Positions 1-6,699 of a DNA stretch of 9,362 bases are shown here, piece after piece. Numbering within the stretch: the first letter of the stretch is position 1; each line of letters opens with the position of its first letter. The position numbers and the translations under genes were made by a program. The stretch is from JADCCX01 sp031378805 (GTDB taxonomy: Bacteria; Pseudomonadota; Alphaproteobacteria; Rhizobiales; Beijerinckiaceae). The stretch covers positions 1 to 9,362 of the forward strand of contig JANNEO010000154.1 in NCBI GenBank assembly GCA_031378805.1. The letters run 5' to 3'. The notes below the pieces were generated by a model that saw only the letters and a list, made by a program, of their open reading frames with translations, was not told where the DNA came from and did not search any database.

Positions 1-817
1 CAACCGTTTCCGCATGAAGATCATCGGTTGGTCGCTGGCCGCCGTGGTTTCTCTGGGGGCGGTGGTGTTCTACGGCATTCCCGCGCTCGCCACGCGCCTG
101 GCTCCGCTCGTGCCCTGGAGCACCGAGGTTGCGCTGGGCAAGGCAGTGGAGGGCGAAGTGCTCCGCCAGCTTTCGGGCGATGCCGCCAAGGTCTGCACGG
201 CGCAGGGCAATGGGCCGGGCAAGCGGGCGCTGGACACCATGGTCGAACGGCTGGTGCGCCATGCTGCATTGCCTGGCAGTCTTGACGTCAAGGTTCTGGA
301 TTCCTCTGTCCAGAATGCCTTCACGTTGCCCGGCGGCAAGATCGTGTTCATGCGCGCCCTGATCGAGCGGGCGCAGGGGCCTGACGAGGTGGCCGGTGTT
401 CTCGCGCATGAGATGGGCCATGTCGCCCACCGCGATGCGATGCGCGGCATCATCCATGCCGGTGGCGTGTCTTTCCTGGTCGGAACGCTGCTGGGCGACT
501 TCACGGGAGCCGGTGCCTTGGTGATCGGCACGAAGTTCCTGCTGGGCAGCCGCTATTCCCGCGAGAACGAAGCGCAGGCCGATGCTTTTGCCATCGATGT
601 CATGACCAAGGCAGGAGGTGACGTGAAGGCTCTGGGCAGCTTCCTCAGGCGTGTCGCCCGTTCGCCGGGCGAACGGCAGCTGGAACTGGTGTTGAGTCAT
701 CCGGTGACGGATGACCGCATCGCCGCGATCAATGCACGCGCTCCCTCAGGCGCAAGAACGCCACTGCTCGACGACGGAGAATGGCGCGCCTTGCAGCGGA
801 TTTGCAGCGACGGCTGA
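1..817 (+). CDS. M48 family membrane-anchored zinc metallopeptidase, 5' end outside window
   Basis: Zinc-dependent endopeptidase of the M48 (Ste24/HtpX/BepA-like) family, expected to act at the cell envelope in protein quality control. Residue numbers count from the ATG at 14. A hydrophobic segment (about residues 4-28) is a membrane anchor or uncleaved signal. The catalytic HEMGH motif (132-136) gives two zinc-binding His and the catalytic Glu, and a downstream E-x3-D element (E186, D190) supplies the third ligand region. The C-terminal LSHP...DDRI element (228-235) is typical of M48. The frame is open upstream of the ATG to the window edge, with no ribosome binding site in the 13 available bases. 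Many alphaproteobacterial relatives carry an extra N-terminal domain before this helix, so I think the true start lies outside the window; this is inference. The stop is TGA at 815-817, and the next gene converges 15 bases away. The family call is strong; the physiological substrate is unknown. Confidence 0.9.
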   Translation, partial: NRFRMKIIGWSLAAVVSLGAVVFYGIPALATRLAPLVPWSTEVALGKAVEGEVLRQLSGDAAKVCTAQGNGPGKRALDTMVERLVRHAALPGSLDVKVLDSSVQNAFTLPGGKIVFMRALIERAQGPDEVAGVLAHEMGHVAHRDAMRGIIHAGGVSFLVGTLLGDFTGAGALVIGTKFLLGSRYSRENEAQADAFAIDVMTKAGGDVKALGSFLRRVARSPGERQLELVLSHPVTDDRIAAINARAPSGARTPLLDDGEWRALQRICSDG

Positions 818-832
818 TCTTGCGCCCGCCTG

Positions 833-1411
833 TCAGTGACCGCCACCGGTTTCGTAAGCATCCTTCTTTTTCACAGTGTCCTTGCTGCTCTTGCTTTCGC
901 CGCTGATCTTGTCGGTCCAAGCCATGAAGACACCGGAGAGAACAAACATCATGTGGATTCCCACATACCACATCAGGTCGCGGTCGCTGATGTTCTTCAG
1001 ATTCATGAAGGCCTTGAGCACCTGAATCGCGGAGATAGCGACGATGGACGACAGAAGCTTCAGCTTGAGGCCTGAAAAGTCGATCTTGCTCATCCACTCC
1101 GGCCAGTCCTCATGATCGGAGTGCTGGATCTTGGACACGAAATTCTCGTAGCCGGAGAAGATGACGATCAGGATCAGCGATCCCGTCAGGGTCAGATCAA
1201 TCAGCGCCAGGACACCCAGGATCACGTCGCTTTCGGTGGCCACGAAGGCATGGGTTATGAAATGCCAGAGCTCCTGCAGCGCCTTGAACATCAGGACAAC
1301 GAGCGACACGACCAATGCCACGAAGAACGGCACGAGCAGCCAGCGGCTGGCAAAGAGAAACCGCTCCAGAGTGCGCTCGACGATATGGTCCTTCAGCTTC
1401 TCTTGCGCCAT
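833..1411 (-). CDS. YqhA/UPF0114 family inner membrane protein (TIGR00645-like)
   Basis: Small integral membrane protein of 192 residues from the YqhA/UPF0114 family, whose function is not established. Four hydrophobic segments lie at about residues 24-44, 65-87, 115-136 and 146-166. Between helices 2 and 3 is the family's conserved FSGYENFVSK stretch (85-94), followed by an acidic DHEDWPEW loop. The C-terminal tail (about 167-192) is hydrophilic and Lys/Ser-rich, probably cytosolic. The ATG at 1411 is chosen over a longer open frame reaching 1552 because family members begin near this point, AGGA-type bases lie just upstream, and the longer version would run into pgi coding sequence. It is the last gene of the guaC-pgi-yqhA cluster, 11 bases after the pgi stop, so it is probably co-transcribed. 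I see no terminator between it and the convergent peptidase gene. Confidence 0.88.
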   Translation of the reverse strand: MAQEKLKDHIVERTLERFLFASRWLLVPFFVALVVSLVVLMFKALQELWHFITHAFVATESDVILGVLALIDLTLTGSLILIVIFSGYENFVSKIQHSDHEDWPEWMSKIDFSGLKLKLLSSIVAISAIQVLKAFMNLKNISDRDLMWYVGIHMMFVLSGVFMAWTDKISGESKSSKDTVKKKDAYETGGGH

Positions 1412-1422
1412 GTCCTGAATTC

Positions 1423-3054
1423 CTATCCCGATAGTCTGCTGAGAGCCTTGATGAGGCCTGCCGTCGAGGAATCGCGCCCCACGGTTTTTTCCCGTCCTTC
1501 GACCATGGGTTGCAGGCTGCTGGCAAGCTCCTTGCCCAGCTCCACGCCCCATTGGTCATAGGAGTTGATACCCCAGATTGCGCCCTGCACGAAGACCTTG
1601 TGTTCATAGAGCGCGATCAGGCTGCCAAGGGTGGCGGGGTCGAGCTTCGCATAGAAGATCGTGTTGGTTGGCCGGTTACCCGGAAATACCTTGTGCGGTG
1701 CGAGGCGTTTGATCTCGGACACTGACAGGCCTTGGGCCTTCAATTGCCCCGTCGCCTCAGCCAGTGTGCGGCCCTTCATCAGCGCTTCAGTCTGTGCCAG
1801 GCAATTGGCGATGAGGAGCTTGTGCTGGTGGGCGAGGTCCGGTTCATGCCCTTCCGCGCCGATCAGGAAATCGCACGGAATCACGTCTGTGCCCTGATGG
1901 ATAAGTTGGTAGAAGGCGTGCTGCCCGTTGGTGCCGGGCTCGCCGAAGACCAGCGGACCCGTTGCCCTGGCGACCGGCTTGCCCGAGTGCGTCACACTCT
2001 TGCCGTTCGATTCCATGTCAAGCTGCTGAAGGTAGGCCGGGAAGCGCGTCAGCCGCTGCTCGTAGGGCAGCACCGCATGGGCCGCGAAGCCCAGCCCATT
2101 GCGGTTCCAGATACCCAGAAGCGCCAGCATCACGGGAAGATTCTTGGCAGGTGCTGCCGTGCGAAAGTGATCATCCATCGCCTTGGCCCCGCCAAGGAAT
2201 GCCTTGAAATGCTTCGCGCCAACGGCAATCGCCAGCGACAGGCCGATGGCGGACCACACGGAATACCGCCCGCCGATCCAGTCCCAGAAACCGAACATGC
2301 GTGTCGGGTCGATGCCGAACGCCTCGACCCTGGCGCTGGCCGTTGAGAGCGCGGCAAAATGCTGCCCGGCTTTTGCCTTGCCCAGCTTCTTTTCCATCCA
2401 CAGCCTGATCGAGATGGCATTGGCCATCGTCTCCTGGGTGGTGAAGGTCTTGGATGCGATGAGAACGAGCGTGCGGGCCGGATCCAGCGTCTTCAAAGTG
2501 TCCGCCAGATGCGCGCCATCCACATTCGAGACGAAATGGAGGCGCGGACCATCATGATAGGGTGCCAGTGCCAAGGTGGTCATGACTGGGCCGAGATCCG
2601 AGCCGCCGATTCCGATATTGACCACGTCGGTGAAGGGTTTGCCGCTGGCCGTCGCATAACGTCCGGAGCGCACATCTTCCGCAAATGCCAGGAAGCGCGT
2701 GAGTTCCGCTTCAATCAGCGGGTCAACGGCGACACCGTCCACCTTGGCCTTGCTCGCGCCACCGGCCCTGAGCGCCGTGTGCAGGACAGCGCGGCCTTCC
2801 GTGGTGTTGATGGCCTCGCCCGCAAACATCGCCTTGCGCCGGGCCTTCAGGTCGGATGCGTCGGCGAGGCGGACGAGCAGGTCCAGTGTCTGCGTGGTCA
2901 GCAGGTTTTTCGAGAAATCCAGGTTCAAGCCCGCGCCTGCGAAGCTGAAGCGGTCAAAGCGCTTCGGATCGTTAGCAAAGAGCGTGCGCATGGATGTAGA
3001 CTTCATGGCCGTGGCGTGTCGGTCCAGGGCGGCAAAGGCAGCTTTCACGCTCAT
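1423..3054 (-). CDS. pgi: Glucose-6-phosphate isomerase
   Basis: Cytosolic enzyme interconverting glucose 6-phosphate and fructose 6-phosphate in glycolysis, gluconeogenesis and entry to the pentose phosphate or Entner-Doudoroff routes. The 543-residue length fits the classic bacterial PGI (about 550 in E. coli). Visible motifs in order are the sugar-phosphate-binding VNIGIGGSDLGP (145-156), the first PGI signature DWIGGRYSVWSAIGL (258-272, with R263), the catalytic-base Glu in MESNGK (E348), the ring-opening His in TNGQHAFYQLIHQG (H379), and the second signature GINSYDQWGVELGK ending in the conserved K508. All key residues are present. The ATG at 3054 is preceded by a GAGGG ribosome binding site that overlaps the guaC stop codon, with 11 bases between the genes. 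This spacing supports coupling to guaC, and the YqhA-like gene follows closely. Confidence 0.98.
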   Translation of the reverse strand: MSVKAAFAALDRHATAMKSTSMRTLFANDPKRFDRFSFAGAGLNLDFSKNLLTTQTLDLLVRLADASDLKARRKAMFAGEAINTTEGRAVLHTALRAGGASKAKVDGVAVDPLIEAELTRFLAFAEDVRSGRYATASGKPFTDVVNIGIGGSDLGPVMTTLALAPYHDGPRLHFVSNVDGAHLADTLKTLDPARTLVLIASKTFTTQETMANAISIRLWMEKKLGKAKAGQHFAALSTASARVEAFGIDPTRMFGFWDWIGGRYSVWSAIGLSLAIAVGAKHFKAFLGGAKAMDDHFRTAAPAKNLPVMLALLGIWNRNGLGFAAHAVLPYEQRLTRFPAYLQQLDMESNGKSVTHSGKPVARATGPLVFGEPGTNGQHAFYQLIHQGTDVIPCDFLIGAEGHEPDLAHQHKLLIANCLAQTEALMKGRTLAEATGQLKAQGLSVSEIKRLAPHKVFPGNRPTNTIFYAKLDPATLGSLIALYEHKVFVQGAIWGINSYDQWGVELGKELASSLQPMVEGREKTVGRDSSTAGLIKALSRLSG

Positions 3055-3065
3055 GTCGTTAGCCC

Positions 3066-4112
3066 TCAGCCCTGTCCGAAAACGGTGTTCAGTTGTGCGC
3101 TTACCATGATGAATGTGGTGCGCTTGGGCACCTCCTTCAGGCTGACTGCGCCGATATAGGTCATCATCGAGCGTACGCCGCCCATGATCTCCAGCATCGT
3201 GCCGCTGACCGGGCCACGGTAGGGTACCTCGACCGTCTTGCCTTCGGAGGCCCGATACTTTGCCACGCCGCCTGCGTATTTCTTCATCGCGGTGTCGGAG
3301 GACATGCCATAGAACTGCATCCGCACCGGTGTTTTCTGGCCGTCGCGCTCCTCATAGATCAGCTCGCCCTCGCATTCGTCATGGCCGGACAACATGCCGC
3401 CCATCATGATGAAATCGGCGCCTGCACCAAAGGCTTTCGCCACATCGCCCGGGACAGTCAGGCCACCATCGCCGCAGACCTGGCCCTTGAGGCCGTGGGC
3501 TGCATCGGCGCATTCGATGATGGCTGACAACTGCGGGTAGCCCACACCGGTCATCTTGCGCGTGGTGCAGACCGAGCCTGGCCCGATGCCGACCTTGACG
3601 ATGTCAGCGCCCGCCAGCACGAGCGCTTCCGTCATGTCGCCGGTCACGACATTGCCCGCCATGATGATAGCGTCCGGGTTCTCGTCGCGCACCCTCTTGA
3701 TGATGTCCGTGAAGCTTTCTGTATAGCCGTTGGCGACATCCATGCAGATCATGGGAATCGGAGCCTGCTGCTTGACTGCCCGAAACTTGGCATGATCGGC
3801 CTCGTTCGTGCCGATGGTATAAAAGCTGTTGGCGCTGTCCGGGGCGTTGAAGAAGGCAATCAGTTCCTCCGCGGGATAGTGCTTGTGCAGCGCCACCATG
3901 GCCCCATGCTTTTTCAGCGCCTTGGCCATGGGGATGGTGCCCGTGACGTCCATGTTGGCCGCGATCAGCGGAAAGCCGCTCCAGGTCCGCCTGGCATGGC
4001 GGAAGAGAATCGTCCGCTCGATGGCCACGTCGTTGCGGCTGGACAGCGTCGAGCGCTTGGGCCGGATCAGCACATCCTTGAAATCAAGCTTGGGATCATT
4101 TTCGATGCGCAT
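3066..4112 (-). CDS. guaC: GMP reductase
   Basis: NADPH-dependent GMP reductase of the IMPDH/GMPR superfamily. It deaminates GMP to IMP and so returns guanine nucleotides to the purine branch point. The 348 residues closely match the E. coli-type enzyme (about 347). Seen directly are the N-terminal DFKDVLIRPKRSTL (9-22), the phosphate-binding and catalytic loop GIGPGSVCTTR (175-185) with catalytic Cys182, the DGG element (215-217), GGML (238-241), and the YGMSS motif (268-272) shared by the superfamily. There is no CBS domain, unlike most IMP dehydrogenases. The ATG at 4112 is chosen over an upstream start at 4199 because the extra 29 residues do not resemble the family, and an AAGGG site sits 9 bases before the 4112 ATG. 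It is the first gene of the guaC-pgi-yqhA cluster and is transcribed away from arfB. Confidence 0.96.
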   Translation of the reverse strand: MRIENDPKLDFKDVLIRPKRSTLSSRNDVAIERTILFRHARRTWSGFPLIAANMDVTGTIPMAKALKKHGAMVALHKHYPAEELIAFFNAPDSANSFYTIGTNEADHAKFRAVKQQAPIPMICMDVANGYTESFTDIIKRVRDENPDAIIMAGNVVTGDMTEALVLAGADIVKVGIGPGSVCTTRKMTGVGYPQLSAIIECADAAHGLKGQVCGDGGLTVPGDVAKAFGAGADFIMMGGMLSGHDECEGELIYEERDGQKTPVRMQFYGMSSDTAMKKYAGGVAKYRASEGKTVEVPYRGPVSGTMLEIMGGVRSMMTYIGAVSLKEVPKRTTFIMVSAQLNTVFGQG

Positions 4113-4274
4113 CGTGTGAAGCCCTTGGCGACTGTCGCGTGTTGTAAGGCGAGGGCATCGCGTGCTTCGTTCCCGAAAACAACGCTTTGCATGATGCAAT
4201 AATCATGTTCGGGAAAGGCCGTAAAGCCTGCGGTAAGGTTTGCCAGAACAGTCCAGGCGCGATAGCCAGTGCTG
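4113..4274. promoter_or_regulatory. Divergent guaC / arfB regulatory region
   Basis: This 162-base gap separates divergent genes and should hold promoters for both. The perfect 13-bp palindrome TTGCAT-G-ATGCAA lies at 4187-4199. Around it, almost concentric, are outer inverted arms TTCCCGAA (4170-4177) and TTCGGGAA (4208-4215). TGCAATAAT (4195-4203) fits an extended -10 element reading toward arfB, but I see no good -35. A short palindrome GCGAC-T-GTCGC (4128-4138) lies next to the guaC ribosome binding site. No minus-strand promoter for guaC is convincing by eye. The regulator is unknown. Confidence 0.45.
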
Positions 4275-4703
4275 ATGATCGAGATCACGCCCTTCATCCA
4301 GTTGCAGGACAGCGAGGTCGTCCTGTCCTTCATGCGCTCGTCGGGGCCTGGCGGGCAGAACGTCAACAAGGTGGCGACGGCTTGCGAACTCCGCTTCGAT
4401 GCCAGGCACAGCCCTTCCCTGCCTGCCGATATTGCGGTGCGGCTGATGAAGCTTGCAGGCCGCAAGCTGACCAAGGATGGCGTGATCGTGCTGTCGGCGG
4501 ACCGCTTTCGGTCCCAGGAGCAGAATCGGGAAGATGCGATTGCGCGCCTGGTGGCGATGATCCGCGATGCTGCGAAGCCACCGCCACCCAAGCGACGACC
4601 AACCAAACCCACGAAGGGTGCAGTCGAGCGCCGCCTCAAGTCCAAGACCGTCCGCAGCGGTGTCAAAAAGCTGCGCGGAGGACGAACGGATATGGATTCG
4701 TAA
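4275..4703 (+). CDS. arfB: Alternative ribosome-rescue factor ArfB, peptidyl-tRNA hydrolase
   Basis: Class I release-factor-like protein (ArfB/YaeJ/ICT1 family) that frees nascent chains from ribosomes stalled on truncated or non-stop mRNA. The 142 residues match the family's usual size of about 140. The GGQ catalytic motif sits in SGPGGQNVNK (residues 23-32, GGQ at 26-28), where it promotes peptidyl-tRNA ester hydrolysis. There is no codon-recognition domain. The C-terminal part (about 101-142) is rich in Lys, Arg and Pro, as expected for the tail that enters the empty mRNA channel. The ATG at 4275 gives the family-like MIEITP start; a GTG at 4269, two codons earlier, is a possible alternative. 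No strong ribosome binding site is visible for either. The glycosyltransferase gene follows after 43 bases on the same strand and may be co-transcribed. Confidence 0.93.
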   Translation: MIEITPFIQLQDSEVVLSFMRSSGPGGQNVNKVATACELRFDARHSPSLPADIAVRLMKLAGRKLTKDGVIVLSADRFRSQEQNREDAIARLVAMIRDAAKPPPPKRRPTKPTKGAVERRLKSKTVRSGVKKLRGGRTDMDS

Positions 4704-4731
4704 CCAATCCTGCCGAATCTGGGGGGATTGC

Positions 4732-4737
4732 GAGGAG
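4732..4737 (+). promoter_or_regulatory. Ribosome binding site fixing a TTG start
   Basis: GAGGAG lies 9 bases before the TTG at 4747. This is a strong Shine-Dalgarno match at good spacing, and no ATG or GTG at a comparable distance begins a family-like N-terminus. It is the main reason for choosing TTG for the glycosyltransferase. Confidence 0.75.
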
Positions 4738-4746
4738 TTGCCCGAA

Positions 4747-6000
4747 TTGAACATCCTGTTTGTGCATCAGAATTTCCCCGGCCAGTTCCGGTATTCTGCC
4801 ACGGCGCTGGCTGCGGACAAGGCGCATCGGGTCATCGCGTTGGGCATCAACGAACCGGGCTACCCCACGCCGGGCGTTTCCTGCGGTCGCTATACCATCC
4901 AGCGCAAGCCGGTGCGGGAGCTCGCTCCACTCGTGCAGGATTTCCAGACCAAGGTCATCCGGGGGGAGGCCGCTGCTGCCGCTGCTGCCGAACTCAAGCG
5001 CAAGGGCTTCACGCCCGATGTCATCGTGGTGCATCCCGGCTGGGGGGAGCAGCTGTTCCTCAAGGATGTCTGGCCGGACAGCCCGATGCTCGCCTTCATG
5101 GAATTCTTCTATCGTTCGGTGGGGCTCGACACCAACTTCGACCCCGAGTTCCATGCCGATTCCCTCATGTCGCGTGCGCGGACGCGGGTGAAGAATGCCA
5201 ATCACCTTCTGGCACTCGACGCCTCCGACTGGTGTTACAGCCCGACGCACTGGCAGCGGTCATCTCTGCCCGAGGTCCACCTGCCCAAGACCAGCGTCAT
5301 CTTCGATGGCATCGACACGGATTTCATTGTGCCAGATGGCAAGGCCGTCTTCACGCTGCCCGATGGGCGAACGGTCAAGTCGGGTGATGAGGTGCTGACC
5401 TTCGTCAACCGCAATCTCGAACCTTACCGGGGCTTCCACACGTTCATGCGCGCCTTGCCTGCGATCCAGCAGCTGCGTCCCGGTGCCATCACGCTGATCG
5501 TCGGAGGAGACGATGTCAGCTACGGTTCCTCGCCAAAGGACGGCAAGAGCTGGCGCGAGGTGATGATGAAAGAGGTTGGCGACAGGCTCGACATGACGCG
5601 CATCGCCTTCCTCGGCCGCATCCCCTACGGCGAATACCGCAAGCTGCTGCAGGTCAGCCGGGTTCATGCTTACCTCACCTATCCGTTCGTGCTGTCATGG
5701 TCGATGCTGGAATCGCTCGCAGCCGAGTGCCTGGTCATCGGCTCCTCGACACCGCCTGTGAAAGAGGTTCTGCGGCAGGGCGAGAATGGCCTGCTCGTGG
5801 ATTTCTTCGATATCGAGGGGTGGGTGAAGACGATCACCGAGAGCTTGGCTGATCCGTCAAAGTTCATGCCGCTGCGCCAGCAGGCCCGCCGGGATATTCT
5901 GGCAAGCTACGATCTCAAGACGATCTGCCTGCCGCGACAACTCCGGTTGATCGAGGCGCTGGCCCAACGCCAACCCGCAGACGTGCTGCGCGCGATTTGA
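4747..6000 (+). CDS. GT-B fold glycosyltransferase, family 4 type, TTG start
   Basis: Probable retaining GT4-type glycosyltransferase that moves a sugar from a nucleotide donor to a cell-surface glycan or similar acceptor; the actual substrate is not evident. The 417 residues begin NILFVHQNFPGQFR, hallmark of the 'glycosyl transferase family 4 group' N-terminal domain (Pfam Glyco_trans_4_3). The N-terminal Rossmann-like half runs to about residue 190. The C-terminal half contains NRNLEPYRGF (221-230), a strand with GGDD (253-256), AFLGRIPYGEY (287-297), and the donor-binding stretch around SWSMLESLA (317-325) to TPPVKEVL (335-342), then GENGLLVDF (345-353). No signal peptide or transmembrane segment is seen. 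An alanine run (75-81) is encoded by a repeated 9-base unit. The frame is open upstream to 4567 through arfB, but the TTG at 4747 with its strong ribosome binding site is the sensible start. The stop at 5998-6000 directly abuts the convergent methyltransferase stop. Confidence 0.9.
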   Translation: MNILFVHQNFPGQFRYSATALAADKAHRVIALGINEPGYPTPGVSCGRYTIQRKPVRELAPLVQDFQTKVIRGEAAAAAAAELKRKGFTPDVIVVHPGWGEQLFLKDVWPDSPMLAFMEFFYRSVGLDTNFDPEFHADSLMSRARTRVKNANHLLALDASDWCYSPTHWQRSSLPEVHLPKTSVIFDGIDTDFIVPDGKAVFTLPDGRTVKSGDEVLTFVNRNLEPYRGFHTFMRALPAIQQLRPGAITLIVGGDDVSYGSSPKDGKSWREVMMKEVGDRLDMTRIAFLGRIPYGEYRKLLQVSRVHAYLTYPFVLSWSMLESLAAECLVIGSSTPPVKEVLRQGENGLLVDFFDIEGWVKTITESLADPSKFMPLRQQARRDILASYDLKTICLPRQLRLIEALAQRQPADVLRAI

Positions 6001-6696
6001 TTACGCCGCAACCTTCGCCACGAAGGTCATGCGGCTCTGGTTGTGTCCGAAATTCGGGCGCGTGCGCTCCGCCGTGAAACCATGGCGGGAGAGCATGGCG
6101 AGAAAATCGTATTCGCCATGCATCGTGAAGCCCAGTTCGCCACGCAGTCGGCGGTAGTCGGACAGCGCGGTCCGCACGAAGCCCAGGAGGGCCGCGCCGA
6201 CAAAACCACCCTTGAAGGCGAAGGACAACAGCGCTGCGGCATCGGTCACGGGGCTGACATCGGGCGGCACGACATCGGCGATGACCAGGCGACCATCGGC
6301 TTTCAGCAGCCGCCGCCACAGCGACAGCAACAGGGAAAGCTGGTCGATGGTCAGATACTGCAGCAGCGAATTGACCACGATCAGATCAAAGGTGGCATCC
6401 GGCAAAGCGGCGGTCTGATCGGGGGACTGGACCTCGATCCTCGGGTTGCTGGCGACCCTTGCGGCCAGAGCGCTGCGCACGGCGTCGGCGGCATCGGAGC
6501 AGACCAACCTGCCACAGGACCGTGCCACGTCATCGGCGTAAAGTGCCTCACCGCAGCCATAGTCCAGCACCACCGAATCACGGGATTTGATGTGGCGCTG
6601 GAAATCCCGCACGATGCCTGAGGCGTGCAGCGCCTTGTGCCGATCATTCACATAGATCGGATGGTCGGAGTTCCAGTACTCGATCCAGCTGGCCAT
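6001..6696 (-). CDS. Class I SAM-dependent methyltransferase
   Basis: Probable S-adenosylmethionine-dependent methyltransferase of 231 residues; the substrate is unknown. Motif I is VLDYGCGEALYA (43-54), with the Asp and Gly-rich loop that bind SAM. CSDAADA (66-72) fits the post-I acidic position, FDLIVVNSLLQYL (103-115) fits motif IV, and LLKADGRLVIADVVPP (130-145) fits the post-motif strand typical of Methyltransf_11/25-type proteins. A moderately hydrophobic stretch (about 155-175, containing AALLSFAFKGGFVGAALLGF) in the region that usually forms the substrate cap is somewhat unusual and could mean a lipophilic substrate; this is speculation. The ATG at 6696 follows the carA stop by 3 bases, so it is very likely read from the carA transcript. 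No strong ribosome binding site is seen, so translational coupling is plausible. Its stop (TAA) abuts the glycosyltransferase stop with no gap and no terminator between them. Confidence 0.88.
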   Translation of the reverse strand: MASWIEYWNSDHPIYVNDRHKALHASGIVRDFQRHIKSRDSVVLDYGCGEALYADDVARSCGRLVCSDAADAVRSALAARVASNPRIEVQSPDQTAALPDATFDLIVVNSLLQYLTIDQLSLLLSLWRRLLKADGRLVIADVVPPDVSPVTDAAALLSFAFKGGFVGAALLGFVRTALSDYRRLRGELGFTMHGEYDFLAMLSRHGFTAERTRPNFGHNQSRMTFVAKVAA

Positions 6697-6699
6697 GGC

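Noticed and set aside
1412..1552. Longer N-terminus for the YqhA-type protein
   Set aside because: The extra 47 residues overlap the pgi 3' end and look nothing like the family. The ATG at 1411 matches the usual start.
2359..3159. Plus-strand open frame of 266 codons
   Set aside because: It is antisense to pgi, which has every catalytic motif. No domain is recognisable in the antisense product.
4113..4199. Longer N-terminus for GuaC starting at 4199
   Set aside because: The 29 added residues lack family resemblance and begin inside the palindrome. The 4112 ATG has a suitable ribosome binding site.
4067..4666. Minus-strand open frame opposite arfB, continuing into guaC DNA
   Set aside because: It has a low-complexity, Arg/Ser-rich composition and overlaps two well-supported genes; it is a shadow of arfB.
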